The notes below the pieces were generated by a model, which saw nothing but the letters and a program-made list of their open reading frames with translations, was not told the DNA's origin and did no database searches. From assembly GCA_026874595.1 (NCBI GenBank), contig CM049317.1:60234618-60298617 (forward strand): 64,000 bases of DNA. Reading direction: 5' to 3'. The stretch is from Sipunculus nudus (Eukaryota > Annelida > Sipuncula > Golfingiida > Sipunculidae). A program made the translations under genes and the position numbers. Below are positions 34,430-47,400 of the stretch, in pieces (within the stretch, counting starts at the first letter, position 1; every line of letters starts with the position of its first letter).

Positions 34430-36010
34430 AAATAAGTAATGATAAAGTCATAAGCAGTTGTTACCAAATTAAGGCATGAATAATAAGATTTAATTTCTAA
34501 AACATAGTGGAAAATATCTGTCCAAACGGAAAACCTGCTGGCTTGATTTGTTTTCATGATTTTAAAAGTATTGCAAGTTTTTTTATGATAATATGATGAT
34601 TTGTAATTATATGTGTTTTCTCAGTCATTATTTTCACTGAGAAATAAAGAGTAATTGACAATGTCATTATGACATATAGCAATTTTTGGTGTATTGTGCA
34701 TTCCTGTCTACAAGAATATTAATTGCATTTCAATTGCTTCTATAAAAATTGAGATGAAAATTTGCAAAAAGAAACACAAAAATTAAAAAGAGTTAGGAAA
34801 ATTTGGAAATCAAATACATTGTATATTGTTTTTCAAAATATGTAAATTCCAATTTCCAACACCACTGACAATGTCTTAATGTCCTGATTACTCATTGTAA
34901 CTGTGTTTGGTGCCAGATTTGAAATTACATTTTTTTCCATCAGACTTTAACAATGTCACAAATATTGGACAGAAATTACAAGGATGACAACATGATAAAC
35001 CAAACCTGTTTTGTCCCCTAAGGTCATGCAGTTATTGAGTGAATACACAGATAGTCATCATCTGGGTCATACAGGTACAGAGACAGACACCTGAAGACAG
35101 ATGGTATGCAGCTGGGTCTGTTAAGTGCACAAGGAGTCAGGGACACCTGTTAACATGTAAAGTTTGACAGTATTAAAAATGGCATGAGGAACTCATACTC
35201 AGGACCTGTCATCTTACTAAAATAGATATCATGTTAGCAGGAAAAGGGTTTACATGTACTCACACCCTGGATTTAGAAAAATTAAACCTATATTTAACAG
35301 CAATTATGATTGATACGGTATGGTTTCCAGTTTGTTTGGTTTTTTTTTGGTCCTATGTTTGTTGATTATGTGAAGAGGAGATTCCACATGGTCTTGGTTA
35401 CCCAATACCAGTATCTTTCTTCATGAAAAAGTTAATCTGTTTAATGGTGAAAATTGCAGACTATAAAGATCTCATACAGGACCACATTTCTATTGGTATT
35501 TAAATATTCCCTTTGTACCAGATGATTATTTATGTAAGATATATCAGTGTACCCTCAGAATTTGGCTGGAAAAAAAATTGTTTTGCCAAAAACATTGCAT
35601 AGTCTTCACTGTAATAGCTGAATACATATTTCATGATAACATATGTCCATTGGATCTATTATCAGCTGTGAATCAAGTCTTTGCAGAAAGTCATGATACA
35701 TGTATATGCATTCTTTCATCACCAAAGACCTCTCCTTCAAATATGCCAATTGTTGATTAATTGTTTGATATGCTGTAGGCAGATAACATTAGTTAGTATG
35801 TAAATATTCACATACACTGGTGATGAATGTATATAGTGGTGACCTATAGATATAAAATTACAAAAATCATTTTAAGATTTAGAGAACATTGACTGACTAA
35901 TTGGATTTGAATATTTATCAGCTGGAAGGACATGTTCAGTATCTGATGGCTTGATCTGTATTTGCAGTAGCTGGGAATGTATAGCATATGGCAAAATTTA
36001 AAGTGATGCA
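34430..36010. other. Intergenic, nothing recognised
   Basis: No coding signal or clear repeat boundaries on either strand. Confidence 0.5.
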
Positions 36011-36014
36011 AAGT

Positions 36015-36185
36015 GAAACACCTTGTGGTAAGCCTGTTGGACTCTGGTCCAAGGTTTGATCCCTGCCAAGCCTTCCAAGGGAAAAAAATTTAAATTTTAA
36101 CAGAAATTCAAAAATTTGATCTTACATCTCAACTGCATATTATGACTTCTGGGTTGCTGGTAACTCCATTCAAATACACCTGAAA
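36015..36185 (+). repeat. tRNA-related SINE candidate
   Basis: CCTTGTGGTAAGCCTGTTGG resembles a diverged tRNA A-box region, and 25 bases later CCAAGGTTTGATCCCTGCC resembles a B box. The following tail ends near ATGACTTCTGGGTTGCTGG. A block of similar layout is at 40770-40945. It is too degraded to be a tRNA gene. Confidence 0.4.
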
Positions 36186-36229
36186 TTCTGAGGGCTTAAT
36201 AATAACATATCATTCTTATTATCCGGTAT

Positions 36230-36640
36230 ATATGTTTTTTGTCCTCTGCTTCCTCGGAAATGGGGACACTGATTTGGGTTTTTCATTTTGTCTGTCTGTC
36301 CGTCAGGTTTTCATTTCCATGCGATAACTTTCCTTAATATTATCCAATTTCATTCAAATTTGGGTTAGTGATTGCGCTCATGCATACCTCGGTTAGGATT
36401 GGTTTTGGAGTTTCTGTCTGAAAATTATTCTCACCAGCTCAAAAACAAAAAATAAAATTTTGTTCCAAATTGACAACAAAAAATTATGACATGTGGAGAC
36501 ATCTTAAGGGGCAGTGAAAACTAAAACACAGCCACTATGACATTTGGAGAAATCTTCAGGTGAAAATAAAAACTAAATCATATTAATTGGGGCAAGCATG
36601 AAGGACAACAAAAGGCGAAAGCGGGGGACATAAATTCCAC
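36230..36640. repeat. Hairpin-ended repeat with GTCTGTCC microsatellite
   Basis: Starts TTTTTTGTCCTCTGCTTCCT...GGGGACA, a weak hairpin (TGTCC/GGGACA), followed by GTCTGTCTGTCCGTC. Ends AAGGCGAAAGCGGGGGACAT, the inverse of the start's pattern. It separates two parts of another repeat, whose uninterrupted form is near 41826-41930. Confidence 0.5.
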
Positions 36641-36704
36641 GAATCTTCATTCAGCAGCCTGTGGTCCACCTACCATTTAAGGCCATGATGGGCCTATCTA
36701 AAAT

Positions 36705-36935
36705 AATCAGGGATGTCACCAATCCGACCTTTATTTGAATTAACTGAATCTATGTACATGTATCTCTTTTCATATTCATTTATGGGCACAGTAACCAGGA
36801 ATGTGGTAAATCTATGTGCAATTGTAACTAACCTGTCTAATAATGATAAGACCACCTGTAAATTAAGGCCCCTTTTAGCCAGTCCCGTGGATGGTCTTAT
36901 AAAACAGGTTCCACTGTATTTAAAAGGTACCCTTT
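36705..36935. repeat. Repeat of the GACCACC...CCACTGTA type
   Basis: It contains AAGACCACCTGTAAATTAAGG...GGATGGTCTTATAAAACAGGTTCCACTGTA. Related phrases lie at 41580-41725 and, more distantly, 18073-18117. Non-coding. Confidence 0.45.
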
Positions 36936-37685
36936 GGGTCACAACCAGCAAAACCTAGGCCTGCTCTATTTACATTTTCACTCTTCTTTTCACATTTTGT
37001 TGTTAATTGTGAAAACGTTATTGATATTTTTATTAGTCTCAGGTATGCATAGTTCTGTTTTCTTGTGATGAGATTAGGATCAGAATTTTGGATTCAGAAT
37101 TTTAAATTTCTTAAGGAATTCTTGAAAAATCTAAAACTCATGTACACAGATTTCATTATAAAGTATTCAGAACTGTGTATAAATCAGAACCCGCTGTGAA
37201 AAGAGTGAAATGGATTTCAAAGGAGTTCAAAGCATGTTTTATAGTAGTTCACAATTTGCCCTTTGATCAATTTTAACTTCAAAGCCTAGTGCCCTTGCCA
37301 CTTGGATTTTATAAATAAACCAGACAGCAATCAAAGAGTCTGTATGCCTTCACCAAATATAGAATTATTGGGATGTAGAGAAAAAATTATGTGTTTTCTT
37401 TATCTTTTTTTAAATATTCTGTTGAATTTATTTTTAAATTTGTATGTAAAAGTTAATTGAAATATCAAAACAATTCAGATCAATCAAATTTCATTTACAT
37501 TTAAAAAAAAGCAACATATGTAATTATAATCAAGTTTAATGTATAGGAATGAAATAGAAATGTACAGTCTTACAAAATTGAAAAAAAAATTTAGTCTTTT
37601 AAAAGTGTGAACACTATCAGATTTAATGTAAATTTGTTAGGAATGTTGTTATATTAATTATTAAGCCTGGGGTCTTGGTTTTTTT

Positions 37686-39862
37686 AGCTCAGCTGACTAT
37701 AAGTCATCTGAGCTATAGTCGTGGTCCATTGTCCGTCATCTGTCCGTCCGTCCGTCTGTCCTGCCGTCCGTCCGTCCGTAGATGTGGCAGGTTTTGAAAC
37801 CGTAAGACCTAGGAATCCAAAATTCTGCATAATGTTAGATGTCCCCAAGATCTCCTACCAAGCCGAAAACTGGGTCTTTGCGACTTCGTTCCTTTGAGAA
37901 ATTAAGGAAAAACCTCAATTTTTTATTAAAAACCTATTTTTTACATTTCAGGATAGCCTAACTACGAAACCACTCACTTGTTTTTTCTCATATTTACCAT
38001 AAATTTTCCTCTATATAGTTCCTATGTACATGCCAGAAATTAGGTCTGTATTATATGATTTAAAAAAAGTTATGGGCTCAAACATAATGCATTTTGTAAA
38101 AAATCAGGAAAGATATTTGATCACTTAACACAAAACATTTTAAAGCTATGGACTTTTTTCCAGTAATATATCTTTTATTAATCAAAATTAAATTGTATAC
38201 CCAAATTAGATCAAAATCTGTTAAATTTTTAAAAATATTAGGAAAAATAAAAAATTGGTACCTTAAATTTTGCCTAAATTTGACCATGGCATGTTTTTTT
38301 CTTATAATTACATTTGATTTAATTTTGACAGCCAGTTTACATTTGGCTTTAATCTGATGAATTATGAATTTGAAAATATAAGCTTAAAAAATAGTCTAGC
38401 TATTGAAGTTTTTTAGAAGACTTAATGTATTTGTATTTTCTAGCATCATGACCCTACTTTTGTTTACCTGGTAATCCAAAAATTGGCATAATGTTAGATG
38501 TAATTGTAAATATTCATATTCTTCCATACATTTTCTATGTACATACCAAAATTTAGGTCAGTATTGCATAATTTGTTGAAATTATAGGCCCAAACATAAT
38601 GCACTTTGTAAAAAATCAGGATACATATTTACTCACTTAACATAAGAATGGCTGAGACTTTTAATCAGGAATATAACATCATTTAATCAAGATTCAATTG
38701 TATACAGAAAATAAGATCTGAAATTTGCAATTTTTTTTTAAGTTATTAGCATAAATATAAAATCTGTACCTTAAATTTTGCCCAACTTTGGCCACGGCAC
38801 AATTTTTTCCTGTAAGTACTGTGGATGTTATTTTCACAGCATGTACACATAAGGATTAAATCTGTTTAAATCTTAAATATGAAAATAAAAGCCACAAAAT
38901 TAGGCTAGTTATTGAATTTGTTTGGAGGCTCTTGTTGTATTCCCTTACATTGTCAAGCAGTCCACTGAGGTCACTGTAGGTCATTCAATGCAACTCTCTA
39001 TGCTCCCCAGGCTGTTATGTAATCCCATCACTCTGGCAAGCCCTCTCTCTTGTTGAGCTTGATCAGGCTGCCAGCATAAATACCACAGGGAGCCTTTCTC
39101 TCTCTCTCTCTCCCCCCCCCCACCCCATTCTGTTGACAGACCTGTACTCTAAACAAGATGAATCTTATAATTTCACATTTTTTCAGCGATGAACAGTAAC
39201 AACAGAGACTCCTCACTGAACCCACCGCTTCGATACACAGGACTAATATACAAGACAAAGCTGATAATTTTAATGTTAAAAAATTCTTTCTGTTGAAACT
39301 TGGACAATTTTGATTTTTTTAAAAGAAATAAATGTTCAGGAATTTAATCCTAATATTCATATATGGTAAAATATTAGGACCTAATGAAAGTGCTAACTGA
39401 CAAGATTTAAGAAGATATAAATACTTTGTAGCATTTCGTTCATATCTCTTAAAGTTGGTGGGGCCTAGTTATCTAGTTTTTAAAATTAGAAATATTGGTC
39501 AAACTTTGTGGGATTAATTTTAACTCATATGGCCATATATTTAACTTTTGAAAAATTAATTACCTTCACACATTATTTGTGTATGAAATGGAACTTTTAT
39601 ATGACACTTACCGTAAGCCCATTTTTTCCCTTGGTGCATCACTAAATGGTTTCAGGCCAAAGGTTTCATTTATTACACAGTCCATATGCTTTAGCTCATG
39701 TCCATTATTCTATAATTTACAGAGTTTCATTTAAGCTGGGCCATTTTCTCTTAGCTTTTCAAATGGTAATATACATGGAAAAACCATAAGAAACAAAAAT
39801 ATTTTGCAGTTACTAATAATTTCCAAAATTCAGCTGAGCGACGTGACCAATAGGTCCCTTGT
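37686..39862 (+). repeat. 2.2-kb hairpin/GTCC element, full length
   Basis: Begins with AGCTCAGCTGAC-TATAA-GTCATCTGAGCT (37686-37714), then a GTCC-rich microsatellite (37730-37783). Two internal modules, each starting near ATCCAAAA(T)T...GCATAATGTTAGATGT (37812 and 38468), are diverged duplicates. A TC/C tract lies at 39095-39121. It ends CAGCTGAGCGACGTGACC...GGTCCCTTGT (39831-39862). No coding capacity is visible. Confidence 0.7.
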
Positions 39863-40769
39863 ATTAATTTTGACATGTAGCCCTTCTTCTTTAATTGCAT
39901 ATAAACTGAAAGATGTTTTTAGATGAGCCATTTTATACATCCGTCTATGACTGGGAATATTATGGTATACCCACCAACTGTCTGTTTGTCCATCTGTTAA
40001 CTTTTAGTGTTGCTATGATAACTTACTGGGGCTTTCATTGATTTTCACAAAACTCAGCATAACAACCTTAAATAGATTATATTGCCGAAATTCCATTATG
40101 GACAATATCCCTACATATTTAATGAGGTCAGGGGCCAAAAGATATCCAACAGGCATATTATGCACTATTTGCGATGCTCTTATTGTTTCTTTCTAATCCA
40201 CAAAGTTTTCCAAACCCTTGGGATCTAGTATAATTCTAGTTCAGTCCTCAACTTTATAGTGTTTTCTTTATGATGGTATTCCTTCACATTTGCTCTTCTT
40301 TAGAAAGTTATTTATGAATTTATTTATATAACAAGATGCAGGTTGGATGCAGCAGGCTTGTGAAATTTAGCATTAAATTACCCCTCATGTTTACTGGAGC
40401 AAGTCCTTTGAGCTATACCCAGGTGCTCCAAAGGGCAAAGGTCACTGAGTAATGTCATCTGCCGCATTGGCCTCACTCTCAGCATCACAGACTCTCCTAT
40501 CCCTCAGATCAGACATTGGGTCATTTAAGATTTTTTACTTTTGATCAAATTACAATTCAAGAATTTCTGTTAGAATTAAAAATTCAATAATATCAAATTT
40601 GTTTGGAAAAAAATATATCCATAAATAAATATAATGTGTTCCCTCCAAATTTGGATAACAAGTTTAATAGTATTAGTATTATAGTCAAATTGTATGCACA
40701 AACCATGTATTATTGTGATCAGATTAGGAAACTGCAAGCTTGAGCTAAATGGTAGCAAGAGTTCAGGTT

Positions 40770-40945
40770 TAAGGACATAGCGGATGCTTGTTAAGGCATT
40801 AAGACTATTGAGTAGAAGGTTTATAGTTTAAACCCTTACAGAGGCACCAAGAGTTTCAAGGGCAGAATAGTGAATTATTGTGGATTTTCAGAGATTTACT
40901 CTGTCTTAACAACAGGTTATCACTTCTGGATCTTTCCTTGCCTTT
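40770..40945 (+). repeat. tRNA-related SINE candidate
   Basis: GCGGATGCTTGTTAAGGCAT resembles a diverged A-box region and GGTTTATAGTTTAAACCC a B-box-like string, spaced as in a tRNA. The tail ends with ATCACTTCTGGATCTTT, comparable to the copy at 36015-36185. Confidence 0.4.
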
Positions 40946-40954
40946 ATTATAGTT

Positions 40955-41532
40955 AGTTTTATTCCCTCATGTCCACCTGATTTTTGCTGTAAAAACTTTA
41001 ATTAGTTGCATTTCAAGGGAAACAATTATAGTGTAGAGTAGAAGACTAATGGACCTTATTTTCAACAAGGTAAATAAATACCTACCTTACACCTTATTTA
41101 AAAAAAGGAGGAATATTTTAAAATGTGAGAAATCAGTCTACATTTTACAACATATTGCACCCACTTATGTCGGACAAGGTCATTGGTCACATGCAAAAAC
41201 AGCCTCAATTGACAGCTGCTGATTGGATGATGTCATGTAAACTCTCTAAAAATATAACCAGTGAAAACAAAGATGGCTACTCATGCAGGGATATATCAAA
41301 TCTGCCAGATCATTGTGAAGAGACTTAAAAAACTTGTGACACATAAACTGGGGGATTAATTATAAAATTATTAATTGCCAATTTTATTAGGTCATCACTT
41401 TCAGATGTAGTTTTCTAGGAAATTCCTGAAAAATATGAATTTTTCAGAACACTAAGGAAAATTGTTGTGAAAATATAAACCTTTAAGAAAATTATCAACA
41501 AAAAACAGGTGGACAGCAGGTGGTGAAATGGA
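40955..41532. mobile_element. MITE, second copy of the family in the Gypsy gag
   Basis: Opposite orientation to 4956-5487. Its left part has CCCTCATGTCCACCTG and AAGGGAAACAATTATAGTGT; its right end is CAGGTGGACAGCAGGTGGTG followed by AAATGGA. The interior shares ACATTTTACAACATAT- and GTCATTGGTCACATGCAAAA-type strings with the other copy. Confidence 0.7.
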
Positions 41533-41574
41533 CAATACACAGTGAAACGTTCAAGTTGCTTGATGAAGACAAAC

Positions 41575-41730
41575 TATATCATGACCACCACCACTAAGAA
41601 GACCACTTTCGGTCCCGGTCTTATATAAGTCACCATAAAATCTCCCTTTAACAAGACAACCCCGCTAACATGACCACTTTTGCTGGTCTTACAGGTCTTT
41701 GTGTTAGCTAGGTTTTACTGTTTGTATGTA
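41575..41730. repeat. Repeat of the GACCACC...TTTACTGT type
   Basis: CATGACCACCACCACTAAGA...GACCACTTTCGGTCC...GCTAGGTTTTACTGTTT follows the usual pattern of this bivalve repeat. Non-coding. Confidence 0.45.
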
Positions 41731-41799
41731 ATTCCTGATATCCAGAACACATAAAAATAACATACCATGCTGATCCTACTGATACCATAATTCAATATA

Positions 41800-42890
41800 C
41801 AGAGCCTCCAGCAGGCCATGGACATATCCTTTATAATAACATATCATTCTTATACTATGGATGTCCCTTCATCATCATTCAGTAGACAATGTCACCAACA
41901 GGCCATGTACCTATCCTTAAGGATAAAATATAAATAAAATGATCTGATCAAAACTTTTGTTGACAACTTGACATGGTAGCAAACTACTTACCAAACATTC
42001 AAGGTACATTTGACAGTTTTGGTAAGGAATTAAATTCTCAAGATTTAAACCAAGTAATAATATAATCCTGTTTGTAAATGATATTTACTGTATTATTGTT
42101 ATAATATTTAGTTTATAATCACATGTGGCTTACAATGTTCCAAGACAAATATAATGATAAGAAAGTCAATATTCAATAGCATAAGGTCTGGACTACTGCA
42201 GTGCCCAATCAGAGGTGGTCTGCCTCTCTAAAAATTACATTAAAGAAAAATGTATTCATCAAGCATGAAATCATGTATAAATATTCATGAAGTGACTTCA
42301 CCATTTTTTTTCAAAAGGATTGCTCCTGATTGTGTGACAGAAATAAGTGTACATCTAAATTCATATCCTGTAAAAGATATTCCAATGACATCAGCCTAAA
42401 TTTATTACCTAAATGGTCTGGTTTTGTGAAAGCAGATTAATCTAACTTGAATCCTATTTTGAGAAACAGAGCAGTGCTTTGAAATACAGGGACTATTGTA
42501 AAGGAACAGATCTATTCAAAGTTTATCTTAAAGGAAAAATATGCCATCACCTTCATTATATCAGCATGGAGGTGACAGCCACACTGTCCAACAAGTAGTT
42601 CCTTGCTGTGATAATGCTTATCTGTGAAGTATGATTCACATCTAACATTTGTTTATACCATTAACATGAGTTGTGTAATCTCCCCCTAAGCAGGTCACAG
42701 GGAACATTAATCTGTATGTTCCTGTTTAAGACCTCATAGAAAGTTCTGGTAAACATACACATTGTTTTGTTACATCATGTTTCTCGTCTTTAAAGCCAGC
42801 TGTTTAACCTGCCTTTTTTGTAGAATTTATGTGATTTCAGGCTTACTTTTTGTGCATTTAAATGAACCGGGGTTTATTAATTTCCTGCTA
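41800..42890. other. Intergenic; uninterrupted copy of the ATAACATATCATTCTT repeat
   Basis: 41826-41930 holds AATAACATATCATTCTT, then CAGTAGACAATGTCACCAAC, then GGCCATGTACCTATCC. The same flanking phrases occur at 36195/36650 and 46990/47358 around different insertions. No coding signal in the remainder. Confidence 0.45.
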
Positions 42891-43148
42891 AGGAAATATA
42901 ATGCGTCTGTGATGGATGCATTGGCTTGTTTATCGATATGCTGTAAGTAAACACAAAACACCTGCCCATATTGACAAACAGAAAGACCATGTGACCTGAG
43001 GTGGTTGATTACTGGTACGCACTGGCTGTTGTTGGTCAGGGCATATATGAGGCGAGAACATCTATGGTCAATGCAAACCTTTGGTTCAACTGATTTGCCA
43101 CTAGATGTTTTTGCTGAATATATGTTTGGATTATGATGGATGTCCATT
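42890..43148. repeat. Partial copy of the 15.8-kb MITE, cut by a hairpin/GTCC element
   Basis: Shares GTGATGGATG, TTGACAAAC, CATGTGACCTGAGGTGGT and TGATTTGCCACTAGAT-type phrases, in order, with 15920-16110. It stops where the hairpin element starts at 43152. Confidence 0.5.
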
Positions 43149-43151
43149 TTT

Positions 43152-45730
43152 AGCTCAGCTGACTATAAGTCATCTGAGCTATAGTCGTGGTCCATTGTCC
43201 GTCGTCCGTCCGTCTGTCGTGCCGTCCGTCAGTCCGTCCGTCCGTCCGTCCGTAGATGTGGCACGTTTTGAAACCGTAAGACTTAGGAATCCAAAATTTA
43301 GCATAATGTTAGCTGTCCCCAAGATCTCCTACCAAGCCGAAAACTGGGTCTTTGCGACTTTGTTCCTTTGAGAAATTAAGGAAAAACCTCAATTTTTATT
43401 AAAAACCTATTTTCACACTTTAGGGCTGCCTAATATCAAAACCACTCATCTGTTTTTCCTCATATTTACCATAAATATTCCTCTATATAGTTCCTATGTA
43501 CATGCCTGAAATTATGTCTGTATTATATAATTTAAGAAAGTTATGGGCCAGAACATAATGCATTTTGTAAAAAATCAGGAAAGATATTTGATCACTTAAC
43601 ACAAAACTTGTTAAAGCTATGGACTTTTTTTCAAGTAATATAACTTTAATTTATCAAAATTAAATTGTATAGCCAAAATTAGATCAAAATCTTTTAAAAT
43701 TTTTAAAATATTAGCAAAAACAAAATATTGGTACCTTAAATTTTGCCTAACTTTGACCATGGCATGTTTTTTCCTGTAAGTACTGTGGATTTAATTTTCT
43801 CAGCATGTTTTTGTTAGCATTTTGTCTGTTAACACCAAAAATTTGAAACCAGTTGAATAAAAAACTGTAGATTTTATTCAAGTTTTCAAGTACCATGTAA
43901 CATATTGTTTACATCAGGCTAGTGTTATGCAGTTTGCAAGAGCTCAGCTCCCCAGCTTAAGCTCTCAGTTCCTAAAATTTGGCATACAATAGGATGTCTC
44001 TAAAATTCCCTACCATGCCAAGAATTTGGTCACTAGGACTTAATACCTTTGAGATATTAATGAAAAACTTCATTTTTCAATTAAAAACACGTTATTACAC
44101 TTCAATACTGCCTAATATCAAAACCACTGATCTGACTTTAATCATATATAATATACATGTTTTTCAATACATTCTCTGTGCACATGCCAGAAATGATGTC
44201 AGTATTGCGTAATTGTTTTAAGTTATGGGCCAAAACATAATGCACTTTGTAAAAAATCAAGAAATATATTTACTCCCTTAACAAGGGGCTTGCTGAAGCT
44301 AGAGATTTTTTGTCAGGGATGTAAGATTATTTAATCAAGATTCAATTGAATACCCAAAATTAGTTCTGAATTTTTTAAATTTTATAAGTTATTAGTATAA
44401 ATATAAGATTAGTACCTTAAATTTGGCCAAACTTTGACCATTTCACTTTTGTTTAATGTGAGCTCTGTTTATATAATTTTCATATCATGCACACACAAGG
44501 ATTTCAGCTTTTTAGTTTAGAAAGCTGAAAGAAATTGGCCAAAAATTGTAGCTTTTATTAATGTTTTTATGAGACCATGTCAGACCTTGGCTCTCTCCAG
44601 CCACTCTTGAGTCACTTGTATGTTGACCTTGTTGAACTTTCAGCAAATTATGCACGCTTGAGGCGAGGCAGATACCGGGCAGCAAGGCAGCTTATGGCCA
44701 GCCACAGTTGATCCAGGTGTCCAACCCAACTCATCAAGTAGTTTTAACCAACAACATAACAATAAATTAATCAATTTTTATTGGTTTTTAATAACAAATT
44801 AAAGAAAAATAGAAAAGGAATGTGTTAGTTTATATTAATAGGGAAATAACTTGCAGTTACTGATGATATAAGAATCTTGTATTGATGGATAGAATGTCAC
44901 GTATTCCAAATAACAACATGCAGTCACCTATGGCATTTTTCAGTTCAATTTTAATAATAAAAAAGTAAATCATATTATTCATTACTAATCATTAGGGATC
45001 ATATGAAGGAAATTAATGATAGACAAAGATGCAGTTGATAATATTAATCTAGATTCCTACTGTGTCTAGTGTGTACATTGATGTGAAATTAGTCCAAAAT
45101 AAATATATCACATTTATTTATTTTTTTTATAAATAAAAGCCATAAAACCAGGTACTTATGATCATTATTTAAATGTGTGAATTTTGTACATTCTGGATTC
45201 TCAACACCATTGTTTGGTGAAAACTGAATAAATACCAGACATGGTGGGAATACTTTGCAATTGTATTTAAATACGAATATGAATATGTACTCCATTATAA
45301 AATTTCTTGCATAAAGAATGGGAATTCAGGAAAAAATGAAAGTATATGAATACCAGTGCAAATACCAGTTATATTTCATTTTAAAAATCATACGATTCTC
45401 TTATTATTTTTAATAAAAATTATATCTGGGACAATATTTGTAATTTTTTTAATAAATAGTTAAACTCTTATATTATATGTTCTGCTTATAAGTTATATGG
45501 CCAAGTCAAAATCTGTGTGACAATAGTACTCCAATTGTTAATAAAATAAATGAAATCAATTCTCTTCTCTGTCTCCAAAGGTACTATCAAAATCATACAT
45601 AAGCTTAACAACAACAACTCATAATACAGCTTATACTTATTACCACACAAAACCAGCATGTGCCTCTTTTCTAAATCATATTTTTTTATCATATATAACA
45701 GCTGAGCGCCGTGACCCATAGGTCCCTTGT
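43152..45730 (+). repeat. 2.6-kb hairpin/GTCC element, full length
   Basis: The hairpin at 43152-43180 is followed by a (GTCC)n block (43197-43256). Two internal modules start at about 43290 and 43975; each has GGCATA(A)T..., then CC(C/T)ACCA(A/T)GCC, then TTGAGA(A/T)ATTAA(G/T)GAAAAAC. It ends CAGCTGAGCGCCGTGACCCA...GGTCCCTTGT (45699-45730). The copy at 62279-64000 is of the same subfamily. Confidence 0.7.
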
Positions 45731-45893
45731 TTGTTTTGCCCCCTACATGGGCAAAGGAAACCTAATTTCAAGGACAACAGTGGTAGCTTTATTTGAAACA
45801 GTTAGTGATTAAAGGGACATAATCACATACCAGGCCTGTTAAATATACAAAGTATTGTGTTTTCACATTAAGATATTAATGGTATCTGCTAAT

Positions 45894-46190
45894 TAGTCCC
45901 CTGTTGTAAGGAGGGAGGACTACTAAAATGGTCCACATCTATCTGTCTGTTCATCCCACCCCATCACTGATGCCACACATTAGACCCAGGTGCCACCGCC
46001 ATTTTTCGCTGCCACCAGCAGAGTTAAGATCAAGCCAAGTCGAGCTGAATTTATCAGGAGCATGATCAGTGACACAATACATAAACCATGCACACATGGC
46101 ACTTGGTAGCCATACCATGATACTTAACAAATAAATATTTTTCAGTGGAGCTTCCACTGGTAATTCTTCTGTCATTGTGTTTCTTTATGT
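45894..46190. repeat. Hairpin-ended repeat, third type
   Basis: Starts with TAGTCC...GGACTA (45894-45922), a hairpin with 6-bp perfect arms, followed by TCTATCTGTCTGTTCATCC. The right boundary is not clear. Confidence 0.4.
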
Positions 46191-46989
46191 ATGTTTCTTC
46201 TTCATGGTTCTGAGTTGTCACATAATCAGAACTCTGGTCACACAGTCTTGTAATGATAAATATACATACATGGACTGGGTTTACTCACACACAGAACCAT
46301 AACAACGTGTTAAATAGATGTACATAGGTGAGAGCAAGTCCATGTAAAAAGATGGTTTTGCTTAGACACTTTTTTATTCAGCCATATATAATGAACTAAT
46401 AGTGTGAGATATTACTGGAAATGTTTATGTACCTTTAAGGTAGCATAGCTGGCAAAATCCCCTAAATATTAAATCAATCAAAAGTCTGCTTCAAATGCAT
46501 ATTAGACCCCCATAAAGGATATATCATTTTAAACCTGGTACAGAGCTCTTCCTAATGGTATATGTATTTCTGAAATTCACATTCATTCTCATATGATATT
46601 TTGACATTTTCGAAAATTTAAAATTTATAGTTGGTACACAATTTAAAGCAACCAGTAACAGCAAACCACTTTTAGTAGGCTAATATTAAACTACATGACT
46701 CAATCAAAAAACCGTTTTTTGTTTGTTTTTCCTTTTATTATGTTACTTATTAACTTAAAATTGAATTTTTCAATTTTTATTTAGTAACAAATTTTTAATT
46801 TTTATCAGGGATGCTACCTTAAGGACTACAGAACAATATGTTTGAAACTTCCCTGTGCAAAAAAAAAAAAACCAACAAAAATAAGCTGATGATAAAGGTT
46901 GACCTTAGTGTCTTAATTAACTTAAATTAAGAGTAGGAAATGGCTCAGTGTTGGATTATTAAGAATCATATGAAAAATAAAACCTGAAA

Positions 46990-47400
46990 AGGCTTAATAA
47001 CAGCATATCATTCTTTTTGTAATATTACCTTTATTAACCCTGAGTGAAGCGAGGGTTATTTTTTTCATTCGATTCTGTGTGTATTTGTGTATCAGCAATA
47101 TAACCGAAAAACGGTATCACACATGTTATTAAACTTTATCATAGATAGGTTGGCATTCTGAAAATCTCCATGAATTTTTTGTTGGTCACTTATAGTCAAC
47201 AACAGCAATATACCATGATGTCCAGGGGTGTTTTTCAATTTATTTTCAAGGAAAAAGTTCCTAGGAATAACACAGGTTAATTTAAAATTCCAAGGCACCA
47301 ACTTGAAACACACCATCATCAAAGGTTTTGCGTCCCCATATTTTTCATCTCTCGTGTAGTAGACAGTGCCACCTATAAGGCATGGACCTATCCTATAAAT
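46990..47400. repeat. Hairpin-ended repeat, fourth type, within the ATAACATATCATTCTT repeat
   Basis: AACCCTGAGTGAAGCGAGGGTT (47036-47057) is a hairpin with 6-bp perfect arms. Flanking phrases on both sides match those around 36230-36640 and the uninterrupted copy at 41826-41930. Confidence 0.45.
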
